Positions 36,223 to 45,634 of a stretch of 64,000 nucleotides of DNA are shown here, in pieces. The position numbers and the translations under genes are program-made. This DNA is from Sphingomonas sp. LR60 (GTDB taxonomy: Bacteria; Pseudomonadota; Alphaproteobacteria; Sphingomonadales; Sphingomonadaceae). The notes under the pieces were generated by a model, which was given only the letters and a program-made list of their open reading frames with translations, was not told the origin of the DNA and did not search any database. The first letter of the stretch is position 1, and the number at the start of each line of letters is the position of its first letter. The DNA is taken from positions 3,722,501-3,786,500 of the forward strand of contig NZ_JASPFK010000001.1 in NCBI RefSeq assembly GCF_036855935.1, given 5' to 3'.

Positions 36223-36830
36223 GTTTGCGTCCGGACCTCGCGATCATCGCCGCGCATCTCCCCGCGGGCGCACGCGCGCTCGATATCGGATGCGGCGACG
36301 GCGAGTTGATGGCGGCGCTGCGCGACGAACGCGGCGCGGACGTGCGCGGACTGGAACTCGATCCGGGCAATGTCGCGGCGGCGGTCGGGCGTGGGCTGTC
36401 GGTGATCCAGGGCGATGCGGATGTCGATCTGGCGGGCTATCCCGACCAGAGCTTCGATTATGCTATCCTCAGCCAGACGCTGCAGACCGCGCGCGCGCCC
36501 GACCGGGTCCTCGACGAATTGCTGCGGATCGGACGGTTCGCGTTCGTCAGCTTTCCCAATTTCGCGCATTGGCGCGTGCGGCTGTCGCTCTTGTGGGGCG
36601 GACGGATGCCAGTCACCCGGCTGCTGCCCGAACGCTGGTATGACACGCCCAACATCCACCACCTGACGATCGACGATTTCCGCGCGCATCTCGCCGAGCG
36701 CGGGGTGATCGTGGAGGGAGCGTGGTTCTTGTCCGGGGACAAGCAGACCGGCGGCGCGGCGGCGAACTTTCTCGCCGAACATGCGATCTTCCTGCTGCGT
36801 CGGGAACAAAGACCACTTGATCGCGGTTAA
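36219..36830 (+). CDS. metW: Methionine biosynthesis protein MetW
   Basis: A 203-aa methyltransferase-fold protein that works with MetX in methionine synthesis. The SAM-binding [14 protein letters not shown] is near residues 20-33 and the family blocks [28 protein letters not shown] and [16 protein letters not shown] are present. Its ATG overlaps the metX stop by four bases. MetW is known to associate with MetX in proteobacteria. Confidence 0.95.
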   Translation: MSLRPDLAIIAAHLPAGARALDIGCGDGELMAALRDERGADVRGLELDPGNVAAAVGRGLSVIQGDADVDLAGYPDQSFDYAILSQTLQTARAPDRVLDELLRIGRFAFVSFPNFAHWRVRLSLLWGGRMPVTRLLPERWYDTPNIHHLTIDDFRAHLAERGVIVEGAWFLSGDKQTGGAAANFLAEHAIFLLRREQRPLDRG

Positions 36831-36853
36831 GCGGCCGTGACTGGAACCCCGAC

Positions 36854-37252
36854 ATGACCGCGACCGCGCTGATCGTCGAGGATGAGATCTTCGTCGCGTT
36901 GGATCTCGAACGCATTCTGGAAGATGCCGGCTATCAGGTAGCGGCGATCGCCGCCGACTCATCGTCGGCGTTGAAGGCGGCGCCGGGGTGCGGTTTCGCG
37001 TTCGTCGACGTCAACCTTCGCGACGGGCCCACCGGTCCCGAGATCGCGGAGCGGATCGCGCGCGACCACGGGGTGAAGGTGGTGTTCGTCACCGCCAATC
37101 CCGGCCAGATCACCAATCGCGACGCGGCACTTGGTTACGTCCGCAAGCCGTTCAACGAGGAATCGATCCTCGCGGCGGCGCGCATTGCCGCGCAGGCGGA
37201 CGCTTCCGGGGTCGAATGCGTCGACTTCGTGCGCTGGACGCCGTCCGCCTGA
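36854..37252 (+). CDS. Single-domain response regulator
   Basis: A 132-aa receiver domain without output domain. The phospho-acceptor is D52 (FAFVDVNLRDG), with T80 (FVTANP) and K98 (VRKPF) and the acidic pair in LIVEDEIF. It is 23 bp after metW. The next gene, on the opposite strand, is an HWE-type histidine kinase and a plausible partner. Whether the two form a pair is inference. Confidence 0.9.
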   Translation: MTATALIVEDEIFVALDLERILEDAGYQVAAIAADSSSALKAAPGCGFAFVDVNLRDGPTGPEIAERIARDHGVKVVFVTANPGQITNRDAALGYVRKPFNEESILAAARIAAQADASGVECVDFVRWTPSA

Positions 37253-37331
37253 CGGGCTCACGCTAAGCGTTCGATCGTCATACCGGGCCGGAGACGCTAT
37301 CCGGTTCTCTTTGCTGTCGACGCTGCCGATT

Positions 37332-38875
37332 TCAGCGGCTGAACGCCACCCGCGGTAGCCGCGCCGTCACTTCCAGTCCGCTCTCGGGCCAATTGCGCAC
37401 GATGGCGCCGCCCAACTGGCGCGCGGCGCTCATCTCGATCAATTGCGAACCGAACCCCTCGTGCTCCGGCGATCCGGATAGCAGTGGGCCCCGCGTTCGC
37501 ACCAGTGCAGCACCATGTCGCTGCCTTCCGCCGCGATCGTCAGCGCGACCCGGCCGTCGGCGACCGACAGAGCGCCATATTTGCTCGCGTTGGTCGCAAG
37601 CTCGTGGAAGATCAGCGCCAGCGGGGTCGCGGCGCGATCGTCGACCGCGACATCCTCGCCGGTGATCGCGATGCGCTCTCCGGCGTGCGTCTGATACGGC
37701 GAAAACAGCTCCGTCAGCAGCCCGTGCAGGCTGTCCTGACGCAGCGCCGGCCGCGACTGGTCGCTGTGCGGGCGGACGAAATCGTGCGCGCGGCCGAGCG
37801 CGGTAATCCGCTGGCGCAGCTCGGCGAGCAGCCCCGCCAGTTCCGGATGCGTGCGCCCGGTGAGATGCACCAGCCCGGCGACGACCGAGAAGATGTTCTT
37901 GATCCGGTGGCTCAGCTCCTGGCTGACGATCTCGCGCTGTTCGAGCGCGATCCGCTGCTCGTGGATATCGGTGCAGGTGCCGAACCAGCGCGTGATCGCC
38001 CCCGCGGCATCACGGATCGGCAACGCGCGGCCGAGCACCCAGCGATAGGTGCCGTCGTGATGACGGAGGCGATACTCGATCTCATACGGATCGCCGGTCG
38101 CCAGCGAGTGGCGCCACGCGGCCCAGGCGCGCTGTTGATCGTCGGCGTGGAACATGCCGTTCCACGCCTCGCCATCGGTCGACCCCTCGGGCATTCCGGT
38201 AAAGGCGTACCAGCGCGCGTTGTAGTAATCGTGGAAACCGTCGGGAAGCGTCGACCACACCATCTGCGGCATGGTGTCGGCGAGGACGCGGAAGCGCGTC
38301 TCGCTCTCGGCCGCCTGGCTGCGCGCGCGGCGGAGCGAAGCGCGCCGTGCCGCGCCGTCGCGCGCATCGCGCAGCCGGGCGAGGACGTTGGCGGCGAGCA
38401 CCGTCAGCCCCTCGCGTTGCAGCGCGGTCAGCCCCTCGGGATGCGGCACCGTGTCGAGCACGCACAGCGAGCCCATCGGGAAGCCGTCGTCGGAGATCAG
38501 CGGCGCACCGGCGTAGAAGCGCAAGTTCATCTCGCCGGTGACCAGCGGGTTGGTGGCGAAGCGCGGGTCGGCGGTGGCGTCGGGCACGACCATCAACCCG
38601 CTGTCCCACATCGCATGGCCGCAGAACGACTGTTCGCGCGGCGGCTCCGGCCCGTCGGGCAGGCCGGTGCGCGCCAGGAAGGTCTGGTGATCGGTGTCGA
38701 GGATGCTGACGATGCCGACCGGCACGCCGCACAGATGTGCGGCGAAATCGGTGATCTGCTTCAGCGCCGCGGCACCGCGCAGCGAATCGACATTGTATTC
38801 GGCAAGCGCCCGCGACCGCCTCGCCTCGTCAAGCGCCTCGGGGCAGATCTGCGGACGGGCGAGGACTTCGGCCAT
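37332..38875 (-). pseudogene. GAF-PAS-HWE histidine kinase, frameshifted near the C-terminus
   Basis: A sensor kinase: GAF domain (about 30-175), PAS domain with a 'WYAFTGMPEG' core (about 195-310), then an HWE/HisKA_2-type dimerisation and phosphoacceptor domain with H323 in LSHRIKNIFSVVAG, and an ATPase domain with LIFHELATNASKYGALS. The frame stops at 37439 after HWCERGAHCYPD. In the next frame to 37332 lies the missing end, starting GPLLSGSPEHEGFGSQLIE, which contains the G2 box, so one G is missing in the run at 37489-37492. GAF-PAS-HWE kinases often sense light or redox. It abuts ssb. Confidence 0.82.
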
Positions 38876-39454
38876 TTAGAACGGCACGTCGTCGTCGAGA
38901 TCGTCCGCGAAGCCGCCGCCATAATTGCCGCCCCGCGCGCCGCCGCCGGTCCCGCCGGCACCGCCGGTGCTGGCGCCACCACGCGCACCGCCACCGCTGC
39001 TGCCGCCCCGTGCACCGCCGCCGTAGCCGCCACCGCCGCCGAAATCGTCGCCGCCACCGAAGTCGTCACGGCCGCCGCCGCCACCGCCACCCGAATTGCC
39101 GCCAGGGCCGTCGAGCATCGTCAGGACCGAGTTGAACCCCTGCAGCACGACCTCGGTGCTATACTTGTCATTGCCCTGCTGGTCCTGCCACTTCCGCGTC
39201 TGGAGCTGGCCCTCGATATAGACCTTGCTGCCCTTGCGCAGGAAGCGCTCGGCGACGTTTGCCAGCCCTTCGTTGAAGATCGCGACCGAATGCCATTCGG
39301 TCTTTTCCTTCTTCTCGCCGGTGTTGCGATCCTTCCACGATTCCGACGTCGCGATGCGCAGGTTCACCACCTTGCCGCCGTTCTGGAACGAGCGCGACTC
39401 GGGATCGCGCCCGAGATTGCCGACGAGAATGACCTTGTTGACGCTGCCTGCCAT
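38876..39454 (-). CDS. ssb: Single-stranded DNA-binding protein
   Basis: A 192-aa SSB. The OB-fold domain ([27 protein letters not shown] through [29 protein letters not shown] segments, about 1-115) is normal. The linker is a Gly-rich low-complexity stretch, and the C-terminal acidic tip DDLDDDVPF, which binds partner proteins, is complete. It lies between feoB (9 bp upstream) and the kinase gene (adjacent), an unusual location. Confidence 0.95.
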   Translation of the reverse strand: MAGSVNKVILVGNLGRDPESRSFQNGGKVVNLRIATSESWKDRNTGEKKEKTEWHSVAIFNEGLANVAERFLRKGSKVYIEGQLQTRKWQDQQGNDKYSTEVVLQGFNSVLTMLDGPGGNSGGGGGGGRDDFGGGDDFGGGGGYGGGARGGSSGGGARGGASTGGAGGTGGGARGGNYGGGFADDLDDDVPF

Positions 39455-39463
39455 GGGATCCTC

Positions 39464-41314
39464 TTAGAGACCGGCGAACGTCGCCAGCCAGAATGTGATC
39501 CCCGCCATGACATAGGCGGTCGCGAAAAGGTAGCCGAGCATGAAGATCGGCCACTTCCAGCCGTTCGTTTCTCGCCGCGTCACGGCGATCGTGCTGATGC
39601 ATTGCGGGGCGAAGACGAACCACATCAGGAAGGCAAGCGCAGTGGGGAGCGACCAGCGCCCGCGCAGATGATCGACGAGGCTCTTCGCACCGGAGGCGTC
39701 TTCGGTATCGTCGATCGCATAGGCGGTGCCGATCGCCGCGACCGCGACCTCGCGCGCCGCCATCGCCGGGATCAGCGCCAGCGCGATGTCGTGGTTGAAG
39801 CCGATCGGTCGGACGATGACCTCCAGCCCGCTCGCGATCCGCCCGGCCACCGAATAGTCGACCTGTTTCTGCCCGGCGGGCGCCTGCGGGAAGCTGAGCA
39901 GCGCCCACAGCACGATCGTGGTGAGCGCGATCGTGGTGCCCGCGCGCTTCAGGAAGATCGCTGCGCGGCTCCATAGCCCGATCGCGATGTCGTGGAGCCG
40001 CGGCATCTGATATTTGGGCATTTCCATCATGAAGCCCGAGCTTTCGCCCTTGGTCACGGTGCGGCGGAGCAGCAGCGCGGCGACGAACGCGCCGCCAATC
40101 CCCATCAGATAGAGGCCGAGTAGCACCAGCCCCTGCAGCCCGACGAACGGCACCACCTGGCGCGCCGGGATGAATGCGCCGATGATGATCGTATAGACCG
40201 GCAGCCGTGCCGAGCAGGTCATCAGCGGCGCGATCAGGATCGTGGTCAGCCGGTCCTTCTCGTCGTCGATCGTGCGCGTCGCCATGATCCCGGGCACCGC
40301 ACAGGCGAAGCTGGAGAGCAGCGGGATGAACGCGCGCCCCGACAGCCCGACTCCGGCCATCAACCGGTCCATCAGGAACGCGGCACGGACCATATAGCCC
40401 GACGCCTCGAGCACGAGGATGAAGAGGAACAGGATCAGGATCTGCGGCAGGAAGACGACCACCGCGCCGACCCCGGCGATGACGCCATCGGTAAGCAGGG
40501 AACGAAGGAAACCGTCGGGCATCATGCCCTTGATCGCGGCTTCGAGCGCGGCGAACCCATCCTCGATCATCGAGATCGGCGCTTCCGACCAGCTGAACAC
40601 CGCCTGGAACATCACGAACAGCAAGGCGACCAGCAGGATCGGGCCGAACACCGGATGGAGCGCGACGCTGTCGAGCGCATGATGCCAGCGGCGCGTCGGC
40701 GTCTCGCTGATCGTCGCCGCCTGCGACAAGGCGCGCGCGCGGCGTTGCAGCGTGCGGATATCCTCGGCCGGTGCGGTCGGCGCGACCGGCGCGGCGGCGG
40801 TGCCGACCAGCCCGGTCAGCGTGGCGCGCAGCACGTCGATCCCGCGTCGGCGCACCGCCACGGTCGGGACGACCGGGACGCCCAGCTCGCGCTCCAGCAC
40901 CGCCGGGTCGAGTACCAGCCCGTCGCGCTCGGCGAGGTCGATCATGTTGAGGGCGATCACCACCGGCAGCCCAAGCGCGATCAACTGCATCGCGAAGCGC
41001 AGATGGTTGTCGAGATTGGCGGCGTCGAGGACGACGACCAATGCGTCGGGGCGCCGCTCACCATTCTGCGCGCCGAGCAGCACGTCGCGCGTCACGCGCT
41101 CGTCGGGGGACGAGGGCTCGAGGCTATACGCGCCGGGCAGGTCGACGAGTTCGACCGGCCGCCCGTCATCGAGCGCCAGGCGGCCCGAATGACGCTCGAC
41201 GGTGACGCCGGGGTAATTGCCGACCTTTTGACGCGCGCCTGTCAGCGCGTTGAACAGCGCACTCTTGCCGGCATTGGGGTTGCCGACCATCGCGACCAGC
41301 GGGGGCATTTCCAT
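39464..41314 (-). CDS. feoB: Ferrous iron transporter FeoB
   Basis: A 616-aa inner-membrane ferrous-iron importer. The N-terminal G domain has GNPNAGKSALFNALTG (11-26), the DLPGAYSL switch and NMIDLAE. The core helices have the gate/permease repeat (FACAVPGIMATRTIDDEKDRLTTILIAPLMTCSARLPVYT). The ATG at 41312-41314 starts MEMPPLVAMVGNP. It is preceded by feoA on the same strand. No FeoC is seen. Uptake under iron limitation is expected, consistent with a Fur-like box upstream of feoA. Confidence 0.96.
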   Translation of the reverse strand: MEMPPLVAMVGNPNAGKSALFNALTGARQKVGNYPGVTVERHSGRLALDDGRPVELVDLPGAYSLEPSSPDERVTRDVLLGAQNGERRPDALVVVLDAANLDNHLRFAMQLIALGLPVVIALNMIDLAERDGLVLDPAVLERELGVPVVPTVAVRRRGIDVLRATLTGLVGTAAAPVAPTAPAEDIRTLQRRARALSQAATISETPTRRWHHALDSVALHPVFGPILLVALLFVMFQAVFSWSEAPISMIEDGFAALEAAIKGMMPDGFLRSLLTDGVIAGVGAVVVFLPQILILFLFILVLEASGYMVRAAFLMDRLMAGVGLSGRAFIPLLSSFACAVPGIMATRTIDDEKDRLTTILIAPLMTCSARLPVYTIIIGAFIPARQVVPFVGLQGLVLLGLYLMGIGGAFVAALLLRRTVTKGESSGFMMEMPKYQMPRLHDIAIGLWSRAAIFLKRAGTTIALTTIVLWALLSFPQAPAGQKQVDYSVAGRIASGLEVIVRPIGFNHDIALALIPAMAAREVAVAAIGTAYAIDDTEDASGAKSLVDHLRGRWSLPTALAFLMWFVFAPQCISTIAVTRRETNGWKWPIFMLGYLFATAYVMAGITFWLATFAGL

Positions 41315-41336
41315 CACGCGCAGCGCCAGTGGCGCG

Positions 41337-41600
41337 TCACTCGGCGGCCAGCGGCTCGACCGACACGCGGATCGCACCGGCGACCGGACGGCGCAACGCC
41401 ACCGTCATCCGCCCGATCCGACACGCGACCGGTCCGGCACCGAGCCGCGCGCGGTGCAGCACCTGCACCGGCACACCGGAATCGAACCCCAGTTCACGAA
41501 GCCGCCGCGCCTCGGGCGTGGCGAGCCGCGACCAATCGATGTCGTCGATGATGGCGGCCTGATGCCGCGGGAGCGTTTCGAGGCTGATGGGCGTGGTCAC
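41337..41600 (-). CDS. feoA: FeoA family protein
   Basis: An 87-aa SH3-like FeoA protein, partner of FeoB. The GTG at 41598-41600 starts VTTPISLETLPRHQ; the family pattern LRELGFDSGVPVQVLHRARLGAGPVACRIG follows, ending with RRPVAGAIRVSVEPL. Much longer frames upstream are not supported. It is 22 bp from feoB and directly downstream of the Fur-like site. Confidence 0.9.
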   Translation of the reverse strand: MTTPISLETLPRHQAAIIDDIDWSRLATPEARRLRELGFDSGVPVQVLHRARLGAGPVACRIGRMTVALRRPVAGAIRVSVEPLAAE

Positions 41601-41617
41601 CCGGCTTCTATAAGCGC

Positions 41618-41637
41618 AATGAGATTGATTATCAATT
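41618..41637. promoter_or_regulatory. Fur-box-like site upstream of feoAB
   Basis: The minus strand reads AATTGATAATCAATCTCATT, with the complete TGATAATCA Fur core and partial flanks. It starts 18 bp before the feoA GTG, in the only A/T-rich gap of this region, and probably covers the promoter. Iron repression by Fur is inferred. Confidence 0.6.
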
Positions 41638-41659
41638 AGCGATTGACCCGGATTGCTCG

Positions 41660-42328
41660 TCAGACCACCGGATAGCGCAGCCGGCCTATGAAGCGGCTGA
41701 GGCTTGGGCGGTGCTGCGTCCGGCGGGTGAATTGCGCCTTGGCATTCTCGAAGCGCATGATCCCGTCGATGCGGCGCGCGAGGAAGGCGCGGGTGTCCGC
41801 CTGCTCCTCGCTGTCGTCGTCGAGGAAGACGGTGGTGGTCGCGGCATAGACCGCCAGCAGCATCGCGCGCTTCGTATAGTGATTGTAATCGGTTGCCGTG
41901 TCGCCGGCGAGCCGCCACATCGCATCGACGCTGCGCCAGCCGAGCCGCGCGGCGGCGGCGACGTTGACGGGCAATGCGAGGATCGCGCGTGCGCGGCGCA
42001 GCGCCTCGCGCTCGGGAGCGAGCACCGCCAGCCGCGCCTCGACCAGCGACGTGATCCGCTGGCGGATCTTCATCGTCGCGAGCGTCGCCGGGGGAAGCGC
42101 CGCGACCATCTCGGTGTCGACATGCGCGAACCAGGCGTCGATCATCGCGACCGCACCATCGGCGAAGGCGAGTCGCGCGACATCGGGGTCGATGCCCTGT
42201 TGCTCGGCGGCGAGGTCCCGCGCGGTGTCGCCCCAGCCATCGAACGCGGCGTTGGCGGCGATCGCGGGGGCGAGCCGCGCGCGAACCTCGTCGAGTGTCA
42301 GGTCTTCCGGCATCAGGTCCTGGGTCAT
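41660..42328 (-). CDS. COQ9 family protein
   Basis: A 222-aa member of the COQ9 family, lipid-binding proteins that support the COQ7 hydroxylase step of ubiquinone synthesis. The TetR-like helical fold is visible in the ALPPATLATMKIRQRITSLVEARLAVLAPEREALRRA run, then NVAAAARLGWRSVDAMWRLAGDTATDYNHYTKR and the late TVFLDDDSEE region. The ATG overlaps the EamA stop (ATGA). A transcription-factor role is unlikely given the match to COQ9. Confidence 0.88.
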   Translation of the reverse strand: MTQDLMPEDLTLDEVRARLAPAIAANAAFDGWGDTARDLAAEQQGIDPDVARLAFADGAVAMIDAWFAHVDTEMVAALPPATLATMKIRQRITSLVEARLAVLAPEREALRRARAILALPVNVAAAARLGWRSVDAMWRLAGDTATDYNHYTKRAMLLAVYAATTTVFLDDDSEEQADTRAFLARRIDGIMRFENAKAQFTRRTQHRPSLSRFIGRLRYPVV

Positions 42329-43245
42329 CGCATCTCCTCCGGCACCGGATTGACGGGCACGGTCTCCGTAGCATTGCGGCGCGTGTCACGCACCAGCACC
42401 AATGCCGCAGCGATCATCGCGATCCCCACGAAATCGGGTGCGCCGAGCGCTTCGCCGAAATGCACCCAGCCGATCGTCGCCGCCACCGCCGGCTGGATCA
42501 GCAACGCCAGCCCGATCACCAGCGGCGAGAGGCGACCGAGCGCGTAGATCATGCAGCCCTGGCCGAGTAGCTGGCAAACCAAGGCCAGCGCGATCAGCGG
42601 GGTCCAATGCTGCGGCATGATCTGCTCGCCGAGGGTGAGCGCATAGCCGAGCAGCGGGAGCAGCGAGGCGAGCGACGACAGCGCCAGCGCCGGCCAAGGC
42701 GCGAGCGCGCGGCGCACGTCGGACATCAGGATGAAATAGAGCGCGTAGAGCACCCCCGCGACGATGCACAGCAGGTCGCCCGCCAGATGCCGCGGATCGA
42801 GCTGGTACGATCGCCCCATCAACAGCATTGCCCCCGCCGCGGCGAGCAACAGCGCGACCCCTTGCATCCGCGTCGGCCAGGCGCGCGCGACGAGGAACCC
42901 CCAGAGCGGGAAGAGGAAGGTCGCCGAATTGCCGAGCAACGTCGCATTGGCCATCGTCGTGTGGAGGATGCCGAGGTGCCACGTCCCCAGATCGGCGGCG
43001 AAGGCGACGCCGGCGAGCGCGACGAACAACCACACGCGTCGTGACGATGGCATCGTCGTGGGCTTGCGGGTGGCGAGCGCGATCGCCGCGAGCACCGGGA
43101 CGGCGAGCGCCATCCGCCAGAAGGCCGCCCCGACCGGCCCGGTATCGGCGACGCGGACGAACAGCGGCCCGAACGCGAGCGCCGCATTCGCGACGATCAC
43201 CGCGACGAGCGCGGGCGCGGTGCTGGTGGGGGCGGGGCGGGTCAT
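42325..43245 (-). CDS. EamA/DMT family transporter
   Basis: A 306-aa inner-membrane protein with about ten transmembrane helices in two EamA repeats (helix start points visible at [21 protein letters not shown] and, in the second half, DLLCIVAGVLYALYFI). It belongs to the drug/metabolite exporter superfamily. The ATG at 43243-43245 begins MTRPAPTSTAP. Substrate unknown. It reads into COQ9. Confidence 0.9.
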   Translation of the reverse strand: MTRPAPTSTAPALVAVIVANAALAFGPLFVRVADTGPVGAAFWRMALAVPVLAAIALATRKPTTMPSSRRVWLFVALAGVAFAADLGTWHLGILHTTMANATLLGNSATFLFPLWGFLVARAWPTRMQGVALLLAAAGAMLLMGRSYQLDPRHLAGDLLCIVAGVLYALYFILMSDVRRALAPWPALALSSLASLLPLLGYALTLGEQIMPQHWTPLIALALVCQLLGQGCMIYALGRLSPLVIGLALLIQPAVAATIGWVHFGEALGAPDFVGIAMIAAALVLVRDTRRNATETVPVNPVPEEMR

Positions 43246-43301
43246 GATCCTCGGATGCTTTCGTTCGTCGCGGCTGTTGGCAGTGACCCTGCGGCCACCT
43301 T

Positions 43302-43396
43302 CGTCATTCCCGCGAAGGCGGGAATCCAGAACCTCCAACGCTTGTGGCTCTTTCGATGACCTGCGCGTCTGGATTCCCGCCTTCGCGGGAATGACG
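43302..43396. repeat. Family B palindromic repeat, copy 3
   Basis: CGTCATTCCCGCGAAGGCGG and GCCTTCGCGGGAATGACGG ends, with a conserved middle that includes ACCTGCGCGTCTGGATTC. It is between the EamA and tlpA-like genes. Confidence 0.85.
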
Positions 43397-43424
43397 GCCT
43401 TTGACTATGCAATGATCGGCTTCG

Positions 43425-44010
43425 TTACGCCGCCTCGGCAAGCAGCTTCTTCGCCTCCGCGCCGGTCCAGTCCAGGTCGCCGGTCACGCGCCAGATCTCC
43501 TTGCCGTCGGCGCCGTACAGGATCGTCGTCGGCAGGTTCGCGCCATAGCCGGTGCTCAGCCCCAGCTTCGGATCGAGGAACGGGCGCAGGTTCGCGAATT
43601 TGCGCTGCGCGAGGAAGGCGGTGGCCTTGGCCGTCTCCATGTCCTGGCTGATCGCGAGCACCGGCAGTTTGTCGCCCAGCGTCGCGGCGGCGGCGTCGAG
43701 CGTCGGCATTTCCTTGACGCACGGCGCGCACCACGTCGCCCACAGGTTGACCAGCACGGGCTTGCCCTTGAACGCCGCAAGGGTGGTCGCCGCGCCGCCC
43801 GCCGCCGGCGTGAAGGAGACGTCGGGCGCTGCCTCGCCCTTGTGGCTGCGGTCGATCTTGTCGACCTTCGGCGCGGCGGCGGCGGGGACTTCGTCGCTGC
43901 TCGCCGCCTCCGCTTGCCCCCGCTTGCCCGTTGCCCTGGGACGGCTTATCGCACGCGGCGATAGCCAGCGCGGTGCCGAGGAGACAGACGATCGCGACGC
44001 GGGATGCCAT
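43425..44010 (-). pseudogene. TlpA family thioredoxin-like lipoprotein, frameshifted
   Basis: A periplasmic thioredoxin-like protein. The N-terminus (from the ATG at 44008-44010) is a lipoprotein signal, [20 protein letters not shown]. After QGNGQAG the frame is lost; the rest, from [12 protein letters not shown] through FKGKPVLVNLWATWCAPCVKEMPT (WCxxC active site) to LAEAA, is in the next frame. The junction is a run of five C at 43917-43921 where four would restore the frame. Disulfide or cytochrome-maturation roles are typical. The ATG overlaps the argH ATG on the opposite strand. Confidence 0.8.
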
Positions 44011-45385
44011 GAGCGGTTCCAACCAGATGTGGGGCGGGCGGTTCGCCGAAGGCCCGGCTGCGGTGATGCGCGAGATAAACGCGTCGATCCCCTTCGACAA
44101 GCGCATGTGGAAACAGGATATCGCCGGCAGTCGTGCGCACGTCACGATGCTGGGCGAGCAGGGCATCGTCGCCGCCGAGGACGCCTCGGCGATCCGCGAT
44201 GGGCTGGAGCAGGTCGCCGCCGGCTATGCCGCGGACGGCGTGCCCGACGATCTGGCGATGGAAGACATCCATATGCTGACCGAGGCGCGGCTGTCCGCCG
44301 CCATCGGTCCGGCCGCCGGGCGACTCCACACCGCGCGCAGCCGCAACGATCAGGTCGCGACCGACTTCCGGCTCTGGGTGCGCGACGCCACCGATCAGGT
44401 GCTGGCGGCGCTCGACGCGCTCGATGGCGCGCTGCTTGCGCGGGCGGAGGAACATGCCGGCAGCGTGATGCCCGGCTTCACGCACCTGCAGTCGGCGCAG
44501 CCGGTGACGCTGGGCCACCACCTGATGGCCTATCACGAGATGGTGTCGCGCGACGTCAGCCGCTTCCGCGACAATCGCGCGCGCGGCAATCTGTGTCCGC
44601 TCGGCGCCGCGGCGCTGGCAGGGACCGGTTTTCCGGTCGACCGCCATGCGACCGCCGCCGCGCTCGGCTTCGACGGGCCGACGCGCAACAGCCTCGATTC
44701 GGTCAGCGACCGCGACTTCGCGCTCGATTACCTGACCGCCGCCGCGCAATGCTCGCTCCATCTCAGCCGACTGGCCGAGGAGTTCGTGTTGTGGGCGTCG
44801 CAGCCGTTCGGCTTCGTCTCGCTCAGCGACCAATGGTCGACCGGCAGCTCGATCATGCCGCAGAAGCGTAACCCCGACGCCGCCGAGCTGGTGCGCGGGC
44901 ATAGCGGACGGATCACCGGCTGCCTCGTCAGCCTGATGGTGACGATGAAGGGGCTGCCGCTGGCCTATTCGAAGGACATGCAGGACGACAAGCCGCCGGT
45001 GTTCGAGTGCCACGACCTGCTGGCGATCTCGATCGCGGCGATGACCGGCATGATCGAGAGCGCGACCTTCCGCGCCGACCGGATGCGTGCGCTGGCCGAA
45101 AGCGGCTTCGCGACCGCGACCGACCTTGCCGACTGGCTGGTGCGCGAGGCCGACGTGCCGTTCCGCGAGGCGCATCACATCACTGGCCGTGCGGTGGCGC
45201 GGGCCGAGGCGCTGGGCTGCACGCTCGACAAGGTGCCGCTCGCCGACCTGCAGGCAATCGACGCGCGGATCACCGACGCGGTGTACGGCGTTCTTTCGGT
45301 CGATGCGTCGGTGGCGAGCCGCAAGAGCTTCGGCGGCACCGCACCCGACAACGTCCGCGCCGCGATCCGGGCGGCGCGGACGTGA
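44009..45385 (+). CDS. argH: Argininosuccinate lyase
   Basis: A 458-aa fumarase/aspartase-superfamily enzyme, last step of arginine synthesis. The N-terminal [26 protein letters not shown] and the signature [19 protein letters not shown] (about 280-297, with the catalytic Ser) are intact. The ATG at 44009 is chosen to give [12 protein letters not shown]; the divergent tlpA-like ATG shares two bases with it. It overlaps the following small lipoprotein gene (GTGA). Confidence 0.96.
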   Translation: MSGSNQMWGGRFAEGPAAVMREINASIPFDKRMWKQDIAGSRAHVTMLGEQGIVAAEDASAIRDGLEQVAAGYAADGVPDDLAMEDIHMLTEARLSAAIGPAAGRLHTARSRNDQVATDFRLWVRDATDQVLAALDALDGALLARAEEHAGSVMPGFTHLQSAQPVTLGHHLMAYHEMVSRDVSRFRDNRARGNLCPLGAAALAGTGFPVDRHATAAALGFDGPTRNSLDSVSDRDFALDYLTAAAQCSLHLSRLAEEFVLWASQPFGFVSLSDQWSTGSSIMPQKRNPDAAELVRGHSGRITGCLVSLMVTMKGLPLAYSKDMQDDKPPVFECHDLLAISIAAMTGMIESATFRADRMRALAESGFATATDLADWLVREADVPFREAHHITGRAVARAEALGCTLDKVPLADLQAIDARITDAVYGVLSVDASVASRKSFGGTAPDNVRAAIRAART

Positions 45386-45615
45386 GGGCGCTGCTGATCC
45401 CCGCCACGCTCCTGCTCGCCGCCTGCGGATCGACGCAGGCGCTGAAGCCGGCGCCGGGGCAGGCCATGCCGGTCACGCCGTATGGCGCGGCGCAACAGCC
45501 GGCGGTCGCCGACCTGCTGACCCCCTCGGTCCAGGCGCGGCCGCAGCGGACCGGGGAAGTGTTGAAAAGCTCGCAGAAACGGGAGCCCGACCCGTTCGAT
45601 CTTCCCCCACGCTGA
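45382..45615 (+). CDS. Small lipoprotein
   Basis: A 77-aa predicted lipoprotein. [15 protein letters not shown] is a clear lipobox signal; the rest is Pro/Gln-rich and probably disordered. It lies between argH and lysA, where a similar small lipoprotein (LptM/YifL-like) occurs in other proteobacteria. It starts with GTG overlapping the argH stop. Function not known from sequence. Confidence 0.75.
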   Translation: MRALLIPATLLLAACGSTQALKPAPGQAMPVTPYGAAQQPAVADLLTPSVQARPQRTGEVLKSSQKREPDPFDLPPR

Positions 45616-45634
45616 CGATTATCTGCGAGTGACC

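Noticed and set aside
37484..39976. 830-residue open frame opposite the kinase, ssb and feoB
   Set aside because: Antisense to three well-supported genes, no motif, Arg/Ala-biased.
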